In this document: positions 1 to 11,500 of the stretch, one piece after another
How positions within the stretch are numbered: position 1 is the stretch's first letter
Layout of the letters: every line of letters starts with the position of its first letter
From: Turicimonas muris
GTDB lineage: Bacteria; Pseudomonadota; Gammaproteobacteria; Burkholderiales; Burkholderiaceae_F
NCBI RefSeq assembly: GCF_002221595.1
Contig: NZ_NHMP01000001.1
Coordinates: 671,969 to 735,968 of the forward strand
Direction: 5' to 3'
Length of the DNA: 64,000 nt
The notes under the pieces: generated by a model
The model's input: the letters and a program-made list of their open reading frames with translations, nothing else
Databases searched by the model: none
Told to the model about the DNA's origin: nothing
Program-made: the position numbers and the translations under genes

Positions 1-160
1 TGTCCGAAAAGGCTACAATCAACGCTTACGAGCGACGAAAATTATTAGTGACAACAACGTGTCATATATCGAGCTTTGAGGCCTAAGCACAAGGACTTTA
101 ATAGTCTTGGCGGCACCTTCAAACGGCTAATAATTTGTCTCGGTGAGGATTTTAAAACAA

Positions 161-1303
161 ATGAGCACAGAGCGCCATCCGCAAAAAAACGCAACGGACA
201 AAGAAGTTACGAATAGAAAACGGCCTGAGGCAAAAGGTCGGACAAGAAAAGGTAAGGATATCTTGGAACAAATCCGTTCTGCCCAGAAGGAGCAGAAGCC
301 GAGTGTCCAAAAACAAGAAAAAGCCCGCCGGTTGCCTAAACCAGAACCTCAAAATTTGAAAGCTCGTTTAGTGACCGTTTCAGCGGCCAATGAGGGGCAG
401 CGTTTGGACAACTTCCTGATTACTTTGTTAAAAGGCGTACCGAAATCTCATATCTACCGTATGGTCAGGAACGGAGAAGTCCGAATCAATAAGGGCCGTG
501 TAAAGGTGGAAGCTCGACTAAAAGCTGGTGATTTGGTTCGTATTCCTCCGATTCGTGTGGAAGAAAAGCCAAATAGCTACGTTCCGCCGATTAAGTCGGA
601 AGACATGCCCAATATTCTTTTCGAAGATAAAGATCTTCTGATTGTGGAAAAACCGGCTGGTATGGCTTGTCACGGGGGAAGCGGTATCTCTTACGGCTTA
701 ATCGAAAGAATGAGAACGACTTTCGGATCGGACCAATTTTTAGAATTGGCTCACAGGCTCGACAGAGATACTTCAGGCGTCATTATTCTTGCTAAATCCA
801 GAAGAGCTCTTGTCCGTCTCCATGAAATGATGCGTGAAGGCGAGGTTCAAAAGGTTTACCTTACCTTAGTCAAAGGGGACTGGGTAAACGACAGACAGCA
901 CGTCAAACTTCCATTACATAAATTTCTAACGGCCTCCGGAGAAAGAAGAGTCAAGGTCGATAAAGAAGAAGGTTTACCGAGCCACAGCATCTTTACTTTG
1001 ATTGAAAGATTCGGGCAGGTTTCTTATTTGGAAGTTGAACTGAAGACAGGACGTACTCATCAAATTCGAGTCCATGCTCAAGCGTCAGGCTTTCCGTTGG
1101 TAGGCGATGACAAATACGGAGATTTTGACTTTAACGCCAAGGTCGAGCAAGGACTTTTGGGTGTGCCGTTTAAGAGAATGTTTCTTCACGCGCATCGACT
1201 GACATTAAATCATCCAATCTCCGGAGACAAACTTATCATTGAAAGTCCGCTTCCGGCAGAATGCAAACAACTTATTGAAGTATTAGAGAAAAATGCAAAA
1301 TAA
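161..1303 (+). CDS. rluC: 23S rRNA pseudouridine synthase, RluC type
   Basis: Converts specific uridines of 23S rRNA (955, 2504 and 2580 in E. coli) to pseudouridine in the cytoplasm. After a basic, Lys/Arg/Gln-rich N-terminal tail of about 70 residues comes an S4 RNA-binding domain (GQRLDNFL...KSHIYRMVRNGEVRING-like), then the catalytic domain with HRLDRDTSG (catalytic Asp about residue 201 counted from the ATG at 161) and the GRTHQIRVH motif. I chose ATG 161 because a GAGGAT Shine-Dalgarno-like stretch lies just upstream; an in-frame GTG at 143 adds six residues. The next gene overlaps it by 11 bases, as for rluC-HAD pairs in other Betaproteobacteria. The 160 bases before it show no gene I can support. 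Confidence 0.95.
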   Translation: MSTERHPQKNATDKEVTNRKRPEAKGRTRKGKDILEQIRSAQKEQKPSVQKQEKARRLPKPEPQNLKARLVTVSAANEGQRLDNFLITLLKGVPKSHIYRMVRNGEVRINKGRVKVEARLKAGDLVRIPPIRVEEKPNSYVPPIKSEDMPNILFEDKDLLIVEKPAGMACHGGSGISYGLIERMRTTFGSDQFLELAHRLDRDTSGVIILAKSRRALVRLHEMMREGEVQKVYLTLVKGDWVNDRQHVKLPLHKFLTASGERRVKVDKEEGLPSHSIFTLIERFGQVSYLEVELKTGRTHQIRVHAQASGFPLVGDDKYGDFDFNAKVEQGLLGVPFKRMFLHAHRLTLNHPISGDKLIIESPLPAECKQLIEVLEKNAK

Positions 1304-1946
1304 GAAAAAACTCCTTATTTTTGATTTTGACGGAACACTTTTTGATTCCATTAGATATTTGTCCGAGGCGGAAGTAAATGCCGTTAATGAAATGGGCTGG
1401 AACCCAATAACATTAGATTTTGCCCGCAAAACTATCGGTCTCAGTCTCTCAGTTATCTACGAGCAGGTATCGGGCGACAAGTCTCTTTCTAAACTGCAGG
1501 AATTCACAGACAGATTCAATAAGTATTTCTTCGCTCGGGCAAAAGAAGCAGGTTATTTCGATGGAATTGAAGAAATGCTTGCCTCTCTTAAAGAGAAAGG
1601 TTTTATTTTGACCATTGCGACGGGAAAGGGCAGAGCCAGCCTTGATCGTTTGGATGAGATGCTTGGTTTTGATAAATACTTTGATTTCAATATCTGTCCG
1701 TCAGAATCTGAACCAAAGCCATCTCCGCAGATGGTCAACAAATTGCTGAGGAAATATGACTTAAGGCCGGAAGATGCCGTTGTGATTGGCGATTCTGAGC
1801 ATGATTTAAAGATGGCTCAGAATGCCGGAGTAGATACCGTTGCCGTTTCCTACGGTGCAATGAGCAGAAAAGAGCTGGCACAGTACCATCCGACTAAGAT
1901 TGTGGACACCGTTCAAGAACTTCAGCAGACACTTGAAGTATTGTAG
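1293..1946 (+). CDS. HAD-family hydrolase, phosphoglycolate phosphatase-like
   Basis: A haloacid dehalogenase superfamily phosphatase of 217 residues. Motif I is DFDGTLFDS near residue 10 (nucleophile Asp and acid/base Asp), motif II is the Thr of TIATGKGR around residue 110, and motif III/IV is VVIGDSEHDLKMAQNAG around residue 165. A helical cap domain sits between motifs I and II. This is the subfamily of Gph and PpaX, which hydrolyse small phosphate monoesters; the exact substrate cannot be read from sequence. It overlaps rluC by 11 bases and is probably translationally coupled to it. The gene after it points the other way. Confidence 0.9.
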   Translation: MQNKKKLLIFDFDGTLFDSIRYLSEAEVNAVNEMGWNPITLDFARKTIGLSLSVIYEQVSGDKSLSKLQEFTDRFNKYFFARAKEAGYFDGIEEMLASLKEKGFILTIATGKGRASLDRLDEMLGFDKYFDFNICPSESEPKPSPQMVNKLLRKYDLRPEDAVVIGDSEHDLKMAQNAGVDTVAVSYGAMSRKELAQYHPTKIVDTVQELQQTLEVL

Positions 1947-1982
1947 TAGCAAAGGTGCGCCTGTATCGCTAATAAATACAGG

Positions 1983-2716
1983 CTAACGGCTTCGTCCGGT
2001 CCGTTTCTGAGGCCCGAGGATCCCAAAAATTGAAGGCAATTTTGGAAGTTCAGGGTTTTCTTTTTTCCACTGTTCTACGGTTCTGGTTTTAATAAATTCT
2101 TCCGGGCCTGTAATGTCCATTGCTACGAGAACTCGCGTCTGGAGACTGCAGAAGGTCAGAAGATCTTTGAGCATTTGATTATTCCTATACGGTGTCTCAA
2201 TAAAGAGCTGAGTCTCCCCGGATCCTAATGTACTTATTTTATCTAACTCTTTAATAGCTCTAGATCTTTCGGGTTCTTTTATCGGCAGATAACCGCTGAA
2301 TCTGAAATTTTGACCGTCCATACCGGAAGCCATTAAAGCCAAAATCATTGAGCAGGGACCTACCAATGGACGGACCGGATAATTCATTTCCTGAGCTTTT
2401 TGTGCAACTTGCGCTCCCGGATCGGCAATCCCGGGGCAGCCCGCTTCGCTGACAATTCCAATATCATGGCCTGCGGCCAGGGTGCAAGCCAGCTTTTAAC
2501 CTGAGCAGGATCGGGCCGGTGGCCAATCTCTACGATGCTCAATTCCGCAATAGGTTTTGGATGTCCGATTTTCTTTAAGAATGCGCGGGCAGACTTGGCG
2601 TTCTCAGCCAAAAAATAATCCAAACGTTTTGCCGTTTCGATTGTTAGTGCGGGCAGAGATTCCTTTGCGGGGCTATCTGAAATCGGAACGGGAAGCATAA
2701 AGAGGCAGCCGGCCAT
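1983..2716 (-). pseudogene. RsmI-like SAM-dependent methyltransferase, frameshifted
   Basis: Two overlapping minus-strand reading frames (2384-2716 and 1983-2387) together make one tetrapyrrole-methylase-fold protein of about 244 residues, related to RsmI (16S rRNA 2'-O-methylation of C1402). The first frame reads to ...VKSWLAP and then leaves the family; the second frame, read back before its first Met, gives LAAGHDIGIVSEAGCPGIAD, the typical SEAGCPGxADPG loop, followed by NYPVRPLVGPCSMILALMASG. Adding one base at the GGG at 2480-2482 (CCC on the coding strand) joins them without loss. The start at 2716 has an AAGGAAA ribosome-binding site, 11 bases after maf ends. It is a pseudogene or a one-base sequence error; this family normally sits next to maf in Betaproteobacteria. 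Confidence 0.85.
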
Positions 2717-2727
2717 GAGAGATTTCC

Positions 2728-3324
2728 TTATTTAAGTCCGGGGAGAACCTCGATGCCGCATTTTTCCAGCATAGAGGTCAATTCAATTAGACCTAAACCA
2801 ATAATAGCTGTTGGGTCGTCAGACTGGAAAGAGGAGATCAAGCAGATCCCGAGTTTTTCTAGTTTAGCGGAACCGGCGCAGTTGAAGGGTTTTTCGAGAT
2901 CAACGTAGGCTTCAATCGTTTCTCTCTTGAGCTTTTTCATCTTGATGGTAGTATCGACAACAGCAGAGTGGCCTAAACCACTTGCATCGATCACTGTCAT
3001 TGCTGTATGGAAAATTAAGGTTTTACCAGCCATCTCCTCGAGCTGTTTGATGCAGTTTTCTCTGTTGCCTGGTTTGCCGACACATTTTCCTTCCAGATCC
3101 AGGACTTGGTCAGAACCGATGACGACACATCCCGGATGTTTTTGTGCAACGGCACGAGCTTTTAGGCGGGATAGACGCAAAGACAAATCTCTTGGAGTCT
3201 CCTCTTTGAGCGGAGTTTCATCCACTTGTGGGGAGTCAGTGGTAAATTTCACATGTAATCTTTCCAGCAATTCTTTGCGGTACGGAGAGCTGGAGCCAAG
3301 AATTAAAGAGGGTTTTGAAGTCAT
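2728..3324 (-). CDS. maf: Maf-family nucleotide pyrophosphatase (YceF type)
   Basis: A 198-residue Maf/Ham1-fold enzyme that hydrolyses modified or non-canonical nucleoside triphosphates to monophosphates; the YceF branch prefers 7-methyl-GTP. Signature elements are LILGSSSPYRKELLERL at residues 6-22, VDETP around residue 36 and the catalytic IGSDQV around residue 70. It is read away from yceD, with 65 bases between their start codons, and into the frameshifted methyltransferase. The maf-yceD-rpmF neighbourhood is conserved in Gamma- and Betaproteobacteria, which supports the YceF assignment. Confidence 0.92.
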   Translation of the reverse strand: MTSKPSLILGSSSPYRKELLERLHVKFTTDSPQVDETPLKEETPRDLSLRLSRLKARAVAQKHPGCVVIGSDQVLDLEGKCVGKPGNRENCIKQLEEMAGKTLIFHTAMTVIDASGLGHSAVVDTTIKMKKLKRETIEAYVDLEKPFNCAGSAKLEKLGICLISSFQSDDPTAIIGLGLIELTSMLEKCGIEVLPGLK

Positions 3325-3389
3325 AGTTAGGTCGTTTGTTGTAAACAGGCCTTATTTTAAAACCGGAAAAATCGAAAAAAGGAACGCAA

Positions 3390-3911
3390 ATGACAGAGTT
3401 ACTCAAGTCGACCGACTATGTAGACGTATACAGAATGTCCAGGGATAAAAGAAAGATCGAAGGCAAAGTCAAAGTCGGCGATATGAAGAGATTGGCGGAG
3501 ACTGCATCTAATCATGATGATATTTTTGATTACGTTATTACCGGTATGACAGGTAAGTTAGGCTGGTCCGGGGCAATTATGGAACTTCACGGAAAAGTCG
3601 CCGTTCCATGCAACCGCTGCAACAATCCTGTTGATGTTCCTATTGATAGAGAAGTAGTCTTTAGATTTGCTAAATCAGAGGAAGAAGCCGACACCATTCC
3701 TATTGAAGAAGATGACGATACCGAAGTTGTTGTAGGAAGCGAAAAACTTAATGTGATGGACTGGATTGAAGAAGAAATTATTCTTTCTATTCCGTTGGTT
3801 CCATCTCATGATTATGCATGCCTTGATAAGGAGAAGTTGAATAAAGATGATGAACCGCTAGAAAAGGAAAATCCTTTTGCAAAATTAAAAGGCATGAAAT
3901 TTAACAAGTAA
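3390..3911 (+). CDS. yceD: YceD/DUF177 family protein
   Basis: A 173-residue acidic protein of the DUF177 (YceD) family, encoded upstream of rpmF in most bacteria and linked to 23S rRNA or 50S biogenesis; its bacterial role is not firmly settled. A Cys pair in VPCNRCNNPVDVP (about residues 70-82) and a later single Cys (DYACLDKEK, about residue 150) are typical. Here it is followed by a terminator and about 12 kb of accessory DNA instead of rpmF, so the usual co-transcription with rpmF is broken. Confidence 0.9.
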   Translation: MTELLKSTDYVDVYRMSRDKRKIEGKVKVGDMKRLAETASNHDDIFDYVITGMTGKLGWSGAIMELHGKVAVPCNRCNNPVDVPIDREVVFRFAKSEEEADTIPIEEDDDTEVVVGSEKLNVMDWIEEEIILSIPLVPSHDYACLDKEKLNKDDEPLEKENPFAKLKGMKFNK

Positions 3912-3939
3912 TCTTCAGAAAATTTTCTTTTTTGTCGCA

Positions 3940-3962
3940 GGCTCAATTAGTGGGCCTTTTTT
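3940..3962 (+). terminator. Rho-independent terminator after yceD
   Basis: GGCTCA at 3940-3945 pairs with TGGGCC at 3951-3956 (six pairs including one G-T) around a 5-base loop, followed by six T. It ends the yceD transcript 30 bases after its stop codon. Confidence 0.7.
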
Positions 3963-4589
3963 ACGTGAAAAATCAGGTAGTCCGAAACTTAAGATTGGCA
4001 GCGAGTTGATAAATATGTCAAGAAACTGACCATGCTTTTAATTGTGCATTTCGCAACTCACAAGGATGAAGAAAGGATAAGCAAGAATACTGATTCGAAT
4101 TTGAATCTGAACCAATTTTTGTATTAGGCAACAAAAATGCAAATGTGAAGCGGAAAAGTCTTTTGGCTAGATAGAGGTTTTACATTTTCATCAATTGCGA
4201 AAAGTTGCTTTAAAACAACTTTATAAAATTTGATTTGTCCGTTAAGCAAAATGACATTTCATTCAAATTTGTACCCCCTATAGGAACAATTTTTTATACA
4301 AATAATTTTGCATTTTTCCTAAAAAATAAGGAGATTTAATTTTTTGAATTTTATAAATAATTCCCCAGAATTCTCTTAAGCGAGATTGTTGAAGAAAAAT
4401 TAAGGTAAAGACTAAAAGAAAATTCTTTTAATTTGTAAGATTGGTTCGATGAATAGGTCTCAATTGTCATACAAATATTAGGGATTATACAAAATTTTGG
4501 ACAAAACCCGAATTACATCTTGCAACGTCTACACCATAATGGGTATGAAAAATAAAAGACTTATACCGTCTGAAATCTGAGGAATAGTT
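3963..4589 (+). promoter_or_regulatory. AT-rich intergenic region with candidate autotransporter promoter
   Basis: About 630 AT-rich bases with no gene I can support. TTGTCA at 4464-4469 and TATACA at 4486-4491, 16 bases apart, form a plausible sigma-70 promoter about 100 bases before the autotransporter start. Its start codon is preceded by a GAGGAA ribosome-binding site at 4579-4584. The long leader and several homopolymer T/A runs upstream are unexplained. Confidence 0.4.
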
Positions 4590-7500
4590 ATGTCATTAGA
4601 AAAATCATTGCTCCCTTTGGATGGAAGACTCCCCTTTGATGAAATAAGATACAGGGGGGTATTCTAAATTATTCGCAGCTGTTTTAAGCGCAGCTTGTTT
4701 TCTTACACCTTCCTTTACACAAGCCGCAAATAAAGTAGATATTAGCGTAGGCGGCACAAAATCCGAAATAATTAGTCAAGCCAGCGACCCGCTTTACTGG
4801 GTCGGCAGCAAACGCCCTAATAACGGGAATGCAGAGTTTTATTCAACAATTCCTCTCAAACTTATCGTTTCCGATTACCACTCAAGCTTGGGGTCAGTTT
4901 TTCACATGGGAAACTCCTATAACAGTGACCCATGGAATGCCAGCGAAGTTTCTTCGTCCCTATATCAAAAGATCTATGGCTTAAAAGACGGAGTAGAGGG
5001 AAACTTAGAGGTCGCCGATATTTACACTCCTCACGGTTTTGAGGCCAGGATTAATGGAAGCAAAGGCGATAAAAAAATTCTTATACCCAAAATGCGCATG
5101 TAAAGATCGGAAATCTTTATGCCAGTGACTCAGGAGTTCATCTGACATATGACATGTCTGCAGACCCCCTTTCTTCTCCAAGTGGAGACGTCTCTCAACA
5201 GATTTTTGATCATATAGAAAATTTAATAACGAATACTTATTACTTTGATAAAGAAGTAGACATGTCCGGCGTTGGTACGATGATGGTGCTGGCCTCGGCT
5301 CCGCATACAAAAACAGACGGCTCCAGAGCTGCAGTTGCTCAATTTGTCGAGTCTATCGGAAAAATTGGAAGTTATGCCGAACGTTCTTCTGAACCTCATA
5401 CCCAATTGGCTTTAAGGGGAGCGGCTTTTCATCCTACATTGTCAGACTGGAGGGGAGATATGGACACTCCGATCATTGTTCAGCATCTTGGCAATGTCGG
5501 AGAGATTAATGCTATCGAAGCCGGCGTGTTGCATGCCGAAGGAAGGACAGCGGGTGTTCAGCTTCTAAGCAATGTGGGACAAATCAATATTGTTGGAGCG
5601 GGTTATACGATTCGCGGATCCGACACACCAAGGTTCTTAAACCATGCTTTTGGCGTGTACAACTGGGGAACGGCAGGTTACACCATTAAAAACAAAGTAA
5701 AAAATCTTCCCGTCCAGCAACAGGTTATTTTGACAAAAGGTATTTCCGTACGGGCCGCGCTTGGAAGTGAGACTGAGATAGGAAATTTTCAAAGCGAAGG
5801 CGGTCTTGACTATCTCTTGAATAAATCCGGTAGAGACGTCATCTGGGGTAATTTTAAAAATTATGAAAAATTCAATTCACAAAAACCTCAAGAGGGAGAC
5901 CGAGAAAAAGCTGTTGCAGCCGCGATATACAACAGAGGCGGCGTGCAGGAAATATGGTCCGAAGCGTTTGATGGCGTAGTTATTTCCACGGAAGAAGATA
6001 AGTCTCTCGTCGATGGGAAGTACCAAAAACAACTCCAAAATGCGCAAGTTTTTTCTGTTCTTGTTTCTCCGGAGTTTAGACGAGAAAGTGGTATCTGGAC
6101 ATCGGGCGGAAAGGATAAGCCCCTTTCTTGGGATGGCATCAGAGAATATTCTGTTGAGAATGGTTTTGGGCTAGCCGCTTGGCAAGATCTTACGACAAAA
6201 ACCGAGCTGTCCGGAAACTTTAGATTTGCTGCCGGTGACATTGTCGTTCAGCCTCACCAGCAGTTTGATAACATGGTGAAACTTACCTCTCACCAAGACT
6301 CTATCGACTACGTCAAAAATACCTTCGGCCAGGAGCTGCGTGCGGATGTGGTCCTGCAGTTTGCTGCCGCACGAGAAAAAGTGCCAGTTTATATGGATAA
6401 CAAAAACAAAGAGGATGAACCATTAAGCGGAATTTGGTACTACGAAAAAGGAGATCTTAAAAAAGGTGAAAACGGAGAAATTTTTAATACTACCTGGCTT
6501 AATGATGAAGTAAACATCAAAGTATTCCCTGCTGTTGGATACTACGATGAAGCCGGTAAGGTTGCCTCTTTCGAAAAATCAAAACACTACTTTTTGCTCG
6601 GAGATTCGACAAAGGCTGACGATCCAGGCTACAACATTCACCTTGGTAAAAGAAGCGAAATTAATGTTAAGGGTACATATAGCGGGAACGGTACACTTTG
6701 GTTCGGCGTTGATATCAACAAAGAAAATTTAACCGTAGAAGCGATTGACAACCAAGGAAACAGCGTTCATGGATTAAACGGGGCCATTTCTGTAAACCGA
6801 AATCCTATTGTTCTGGATGACGTGGTTAGAGGATCTAGCCTGAATTTAGTTGTTAACCTTAGCAACAACCAAGCAGGCGTTTCTGCTCAACAGCTCAAGA
6901 ATTATTTCAAATATGATGCATCTGGACGCGCTGGTCAGCTTTTGCAACAGGCCGCTAATAATGTGTTCATCGGAGACTTCATTGAGAAGGCTACGGGTCC
7001 CGGAACTTTAAATACACATGCAGGATTAGAGATAACAGCGGAGGACTTAGCTGACTTCCAAGCAAAACTTCAGGCGTCTGGGAATGCCCAAAATATAGAA
7101 ATTACTGCCGATAAGACATTCGCACAAGGTATGAAGAATGAAGACATCTCGGTTAAATACGTTTGGCAACTTAATCAGCTTAAACAATGGGTCCAGGTAC
7201 CGATTACTGAGAAAAAGATAACGGATGTCAGCGGCAAGATGGTTGCAGGCAAGGTTTCTATATATCTGGATGAAACATTATTAGAGCCGGCAGAGACTTT
7301 CTCGACGATTTACTACATTGAAAATTCTGAATGGGTTGCTAATCCAAATGATATTTCGGACTCACTAGCAACTGAGGATCGCGAACGCAATGAAGAGATA
7401 GCCTCTGATGATACTCAAGGTACGGGCAAAGCTCGCGCATATGCTCTTGCAGCAGCTGAACCTCAGAACGAACAAAAGGAAAACTCTGAAGAAGATCGTA

Positions 7501-8519
7501 AAGCTCATCAGTCCAACTTGGGAGAAGGAACAATTTTTGCACGTCCGGAGGAGCCGGATCCTACGCCCGTAATTCATGACCGGCCAGATGACTCAAGTTC
7601 AACCGTTAAGACTCTCAATTCTGCATCCATCATTAATTATTTCCTATGGAGGCAAGAGAATGAAACACTTTATCAACGTATGGGTGAAGTCAGAGACAAT
7701 GCTAACTTGGAAGGTCTCTGGTTCAGAGGACTAGCAGGAAAGAATACATACGACAAAAATAAGTATTACTACAGAAACAAATACTACGGAATCCAGTTGG
7801 GTATTGACCACCTCTTGAAAAAAGAAAAGGGAGGAACGTGGTTGCTTGGGCTTGGCCTTACCTACACAAAGGGGGATAGCAAGTTAGGCAATGGAGGAAA
7901 AGATGACAACTGGATTGGAACTATAAGTGCGTATGCAACTAGACAATGGAATAACGGTGCCTACGTCGATTTCATTGTCAAAGGGAGCCGCTTAAATAAT
8001 GACTTCACTGCTATTAGTGATTTGCTCTCAGACGGGTCACGCTACATCTCAAAGGGAAAATTCCACACTTACGGTCTCCAAGCAAGTGCAGAAGTTGGTA
8101 AGAAATATATGTTTGGCAAAGGATGGTATCTCGATCCTGAACTTCAACTGACTTATGGACACCTTCGTGCTGCCAAGTATCTAACTGATACAGGGGTTAC
8201 TGCCAGGATCAAAAGCTCCAATAGTTTGATCGGAAGAGCTGGAGTCGGTTTTGGCAAGGAAGGAAAGAGCGGAAGTGCCTTTGTAAAAGTTGATGCATTA
8301 AGGGAATTCACAAACCAATTTAAGGCGCATTACACCTCAAATGACGGTGGCGAAGCTTCTAGTCGAATCAATATGAAGGATACCTGGGGAGAGATTACAG
8401 TAGGCGGTACCTATAACTTCAAAAAGAATGTTTATGGCTTTGCTCAGGCAAAACGGTCCTTCGCCGCTGATATTAAACAGGATTACCGGTTTGACGCAGG
8501 TATCCGCATCATCTTCTAG
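4590..8519 (+). pseudogene. Autotransporter (type Va), 5' end split by two homopolymer frameshifts
   Basis: A surface autotransporter of about 1300 residues if read through. ATG 4590 (ribosome-binding site GAGGAA) opens 25 codons ending at TAA 4665-4667. In the next frame the signal peptide continues at once as YSKLFAAVLSAACFLTPSF then TQAA, passing into the passenger up to stop 5101-5103. The rest, 5091-8519, lies in the third frame. Removing one G from the G6 at 4654-4659 and adding one A to the A7 at 5071-5077 restores a single reading frame. The passenger (to about 7600) is a beta-helix-like Gly/Asn-rich region with no domain I recognise. The last ~285 residues are a 12-strand barrel starting around NYFLWRQENETLYQRMGEV and ending in Phe (GIRIIF), as BAM substrates do. 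It may be a switchable gene, a decaying gene or an assembly artefact. Confidence 0.82.
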
Positions 8520-8574
8520 TTTTTACTACCTCTTTGTTTAAGCCCTTAATGAAGGTGGATGAAGGATGGTTACT

Positions 8575-11500
8575 ATGTCAAAAAATGAATTTTTTACTCT
8601 TAATAAACTCACAGCTAGCGTACATTTGATCTGTTTGATAGGATTTCTATCTTCATCTACTTTGGTGAAGGCCGAAACAATAATTTCTAACCCTTCGGCG
8701 CGTAATCCAACGTCTGAGGAAATGAGTAGTGACGGAGTATTCACAAGACAGTGGTCTTATCAAATAAGCGATCCTGCGGATAGCACAATAAAAACAACGG
8801 ATTTCATATCGACCACTCTTCCGTTTTTAGGTCGTAATGAACGCTCAGAGATTACAATTAGTAAGGACGGGGTTTTATCCGGGATCAATAAAATCAGTGC
8901 CTCTGGCGGCGGTTTTCTTATGCAAAAGCAGGCAGTTGCAAACGCCGGCTCTTCAGATGTTAAAGAATACCGACAAAACTTTGATTTTGGGCCCAACACA
9001 ATTCATGAAATTTATTTGGACAATGTGAAGAATGACAGTAGCACTCTAGGGAGTTATAAGGTGTCTCACGGAGTTTCTACAGTCTTTCTTCTCGATGGCT
9101 ATGCGTTTGTTAATGGAACCAACTATAAGATATACCAAGGCAATGTTTTTCAAGAGGTTGGATCAGAAGGTTCTACCATTGAGAAATTATCTACGGGAAA
9201 AAATGGACTTGGCTATGGGATAGCCTTTAGAGAAGGTCAGGGTCAATTTGAGTCAAAGAAAGATGATCAGATCAAATCCCAAACAATTAATAGCGTGATT
9301 AAACAAATCGGAGATTCTGATTTTAGATTTAATATAGGCGTGCAAGCTCAATTTGATGAAGCCGCTGCAATTGGGAATAAGAATATAAAGGCGCAGCAGC
9401 ATGTCAAGGAGATAGGAGATATTTTTGCGACAGAAGCAGGAATCGTAATCAGTCGAGGAAGAGGTTCTTTTTTTACTACTCAGTTGATCGACAAGGTAAA
9501 TAACATCTTCATTAACAGTGATAATCAGACAGTTAGAGAGTTGGCGACAATAGCAGGCATTAGCACACAGTCCTCGTCTATTGGTGTAGTAGGTACTCTA
9601 TCAAAAGATCCGGACTCCATGAAAGAAACTTTAGATAATTGGAGTTCAGATAACAATTTCGCCCAACAGGTAGGTATATCAGGAAAAATTGAAGTTAAAG
9701 GAAGTGTAAAACTCCAAAACCCACAATACGTTTTTATCACTTCAAATGGGAAAAAACCACTTTCATTCCGGGCTGCCATCGCTAACCTAGGAGGAACTCA
9801 AGAAATCACATCACTTGCCCAGCAAGTTACACTTGATGTGGGAGAGGGGACAACAAAGGACTTTGCGGTTTTGGTTTACCCCGAGTTTAATAGACTTCAG
9901 CAGTTACGTTTTCCTCCGGATGGTACAACTGTAACATTCGATAAAATTTCGAGTTTACGCAGTCTACCTGTTGTTACAACATTGAATGGAAATTTTGATG
10001 CAGTTCAAGGTCATGTAGCCGTTCTTGGGTTGATGACAGGAAATTATTCGGACCGTTATCAAAATCTTAAAGTTGCGTTAAATCTAAGGGCGAATTCCGG
10101 TCTAGGAACATTTAATTTTAACGATAAGGGTAAATTGCTCGTTACGAATAGAGCTTGGGATATTGACAAAGGCAGCATGCAGAGCAATTCAGTCAATTCC
10201 CGCGCGATTTTTTCTATGGGTTTAGGAGATTCTTCTCTAGATAACTATACAGTTCATCTTCCCTCGGAAGGAAATGCGGTCTATGTGGACGGAGAATTTA
10301 ATGGAAATGGGACTTTCCTTTTAGGGTCTAGTTGGAAGAACAATCAAATTATCGTTAATTCCACGCCTATCATAATTAAAACGATAACAAAGCAAGGTGA
10401 CGGAAGAGCTTCTCATCTGAATCTTCAAGTCGATGTTACGTCAGCCTTAGATGGCGCGGGCAAAACTTCAGATATCTTTAATTCAAATACAAGTACCGTG
10501 CTTCATATCATGAATCAGGCTGTTCAGAATTTAATTGTGGGGAGTGTCGAAGAAGGCGCCTTGGCTCTGGGAGGACTTGATGTGGCAGAGGCTATGGAAG
10601 TTGGTGCCAAGATGGACACTGAAAAGAATTTAGCTCTAAAGAATCCAGACTTAACCCAAGTTTCCTCCTCTATGAGGAAAGCAGCTGGTTATGTCACCCT
10701 TTCCTATAAAGAGGGCCTGATTACACCGGAAAATACTCTTTTTGCTAAATACTATTTTGATGACAAAGACGGCACAGGTCGCGATGTGAGTCAAGAAGTG
10801 GCTAAAGCAGAAGATATCCTGAAAGAAGTGGCCCAAAGTCTTCACTCTGATGCAGTAACATTGGCAGACGAAGATGTAGACCCAACAATATCTGCCTCTT
10901 ACACTAATTCTGGTGTTGGTAGTGTGGTAAGTGACAAGGAACTTTCTCAAAACTTCGCTGCTGTAGACAATCCTCCTGGACCCGAGAACCCGGACGATCC
11001 TGCTGATCCTTCTAACCCTGCTAACCCTGCTAACCCATCTGGTCCTGGCGAAAACAAGCCGCAGAAAACCACCTCGACTATGGATTCAATCGACTCACTG
11101 GGTATGGCAAATTACTTCATCTGGCGTCAAGAAAACGAAACGCTTTATCAGCGCTTAGGCGAGGTTAGAGATGACTCAAGTGCCAGAGGACTTTGGGTGA
11201 AAGTACGCGGAGGAAGAAATAAATATTCCGAGGCAGGCAATTACTTTAAGAATCAGTACTACGGAGTTCAGCTGGGCCTAGACCGACCCTTGGATGAAGA
11301 GTGGACTTTGGGTGCGGCAGCTTCCTATACCTACGGGGACGGCAAACTTACTAACGGCGGTAAGGATGACAACTGGATTGCCAGCGGATCCATTTACGCT
11401 TTGGGCGCATTTGATGACGGTAGTTATCTGGATGTAGTACTTCGTGCTTCTCGAATTCATAATGATTTCACTGTTGTCAGTGATCAGGCAAGGTACATCA

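Noticed and set aside
143..160. GTG at 143 as rluC start
   Set aside because: The GAGGAT ribosome-binding site lies between it and ATG 161, so the later start is better supported.
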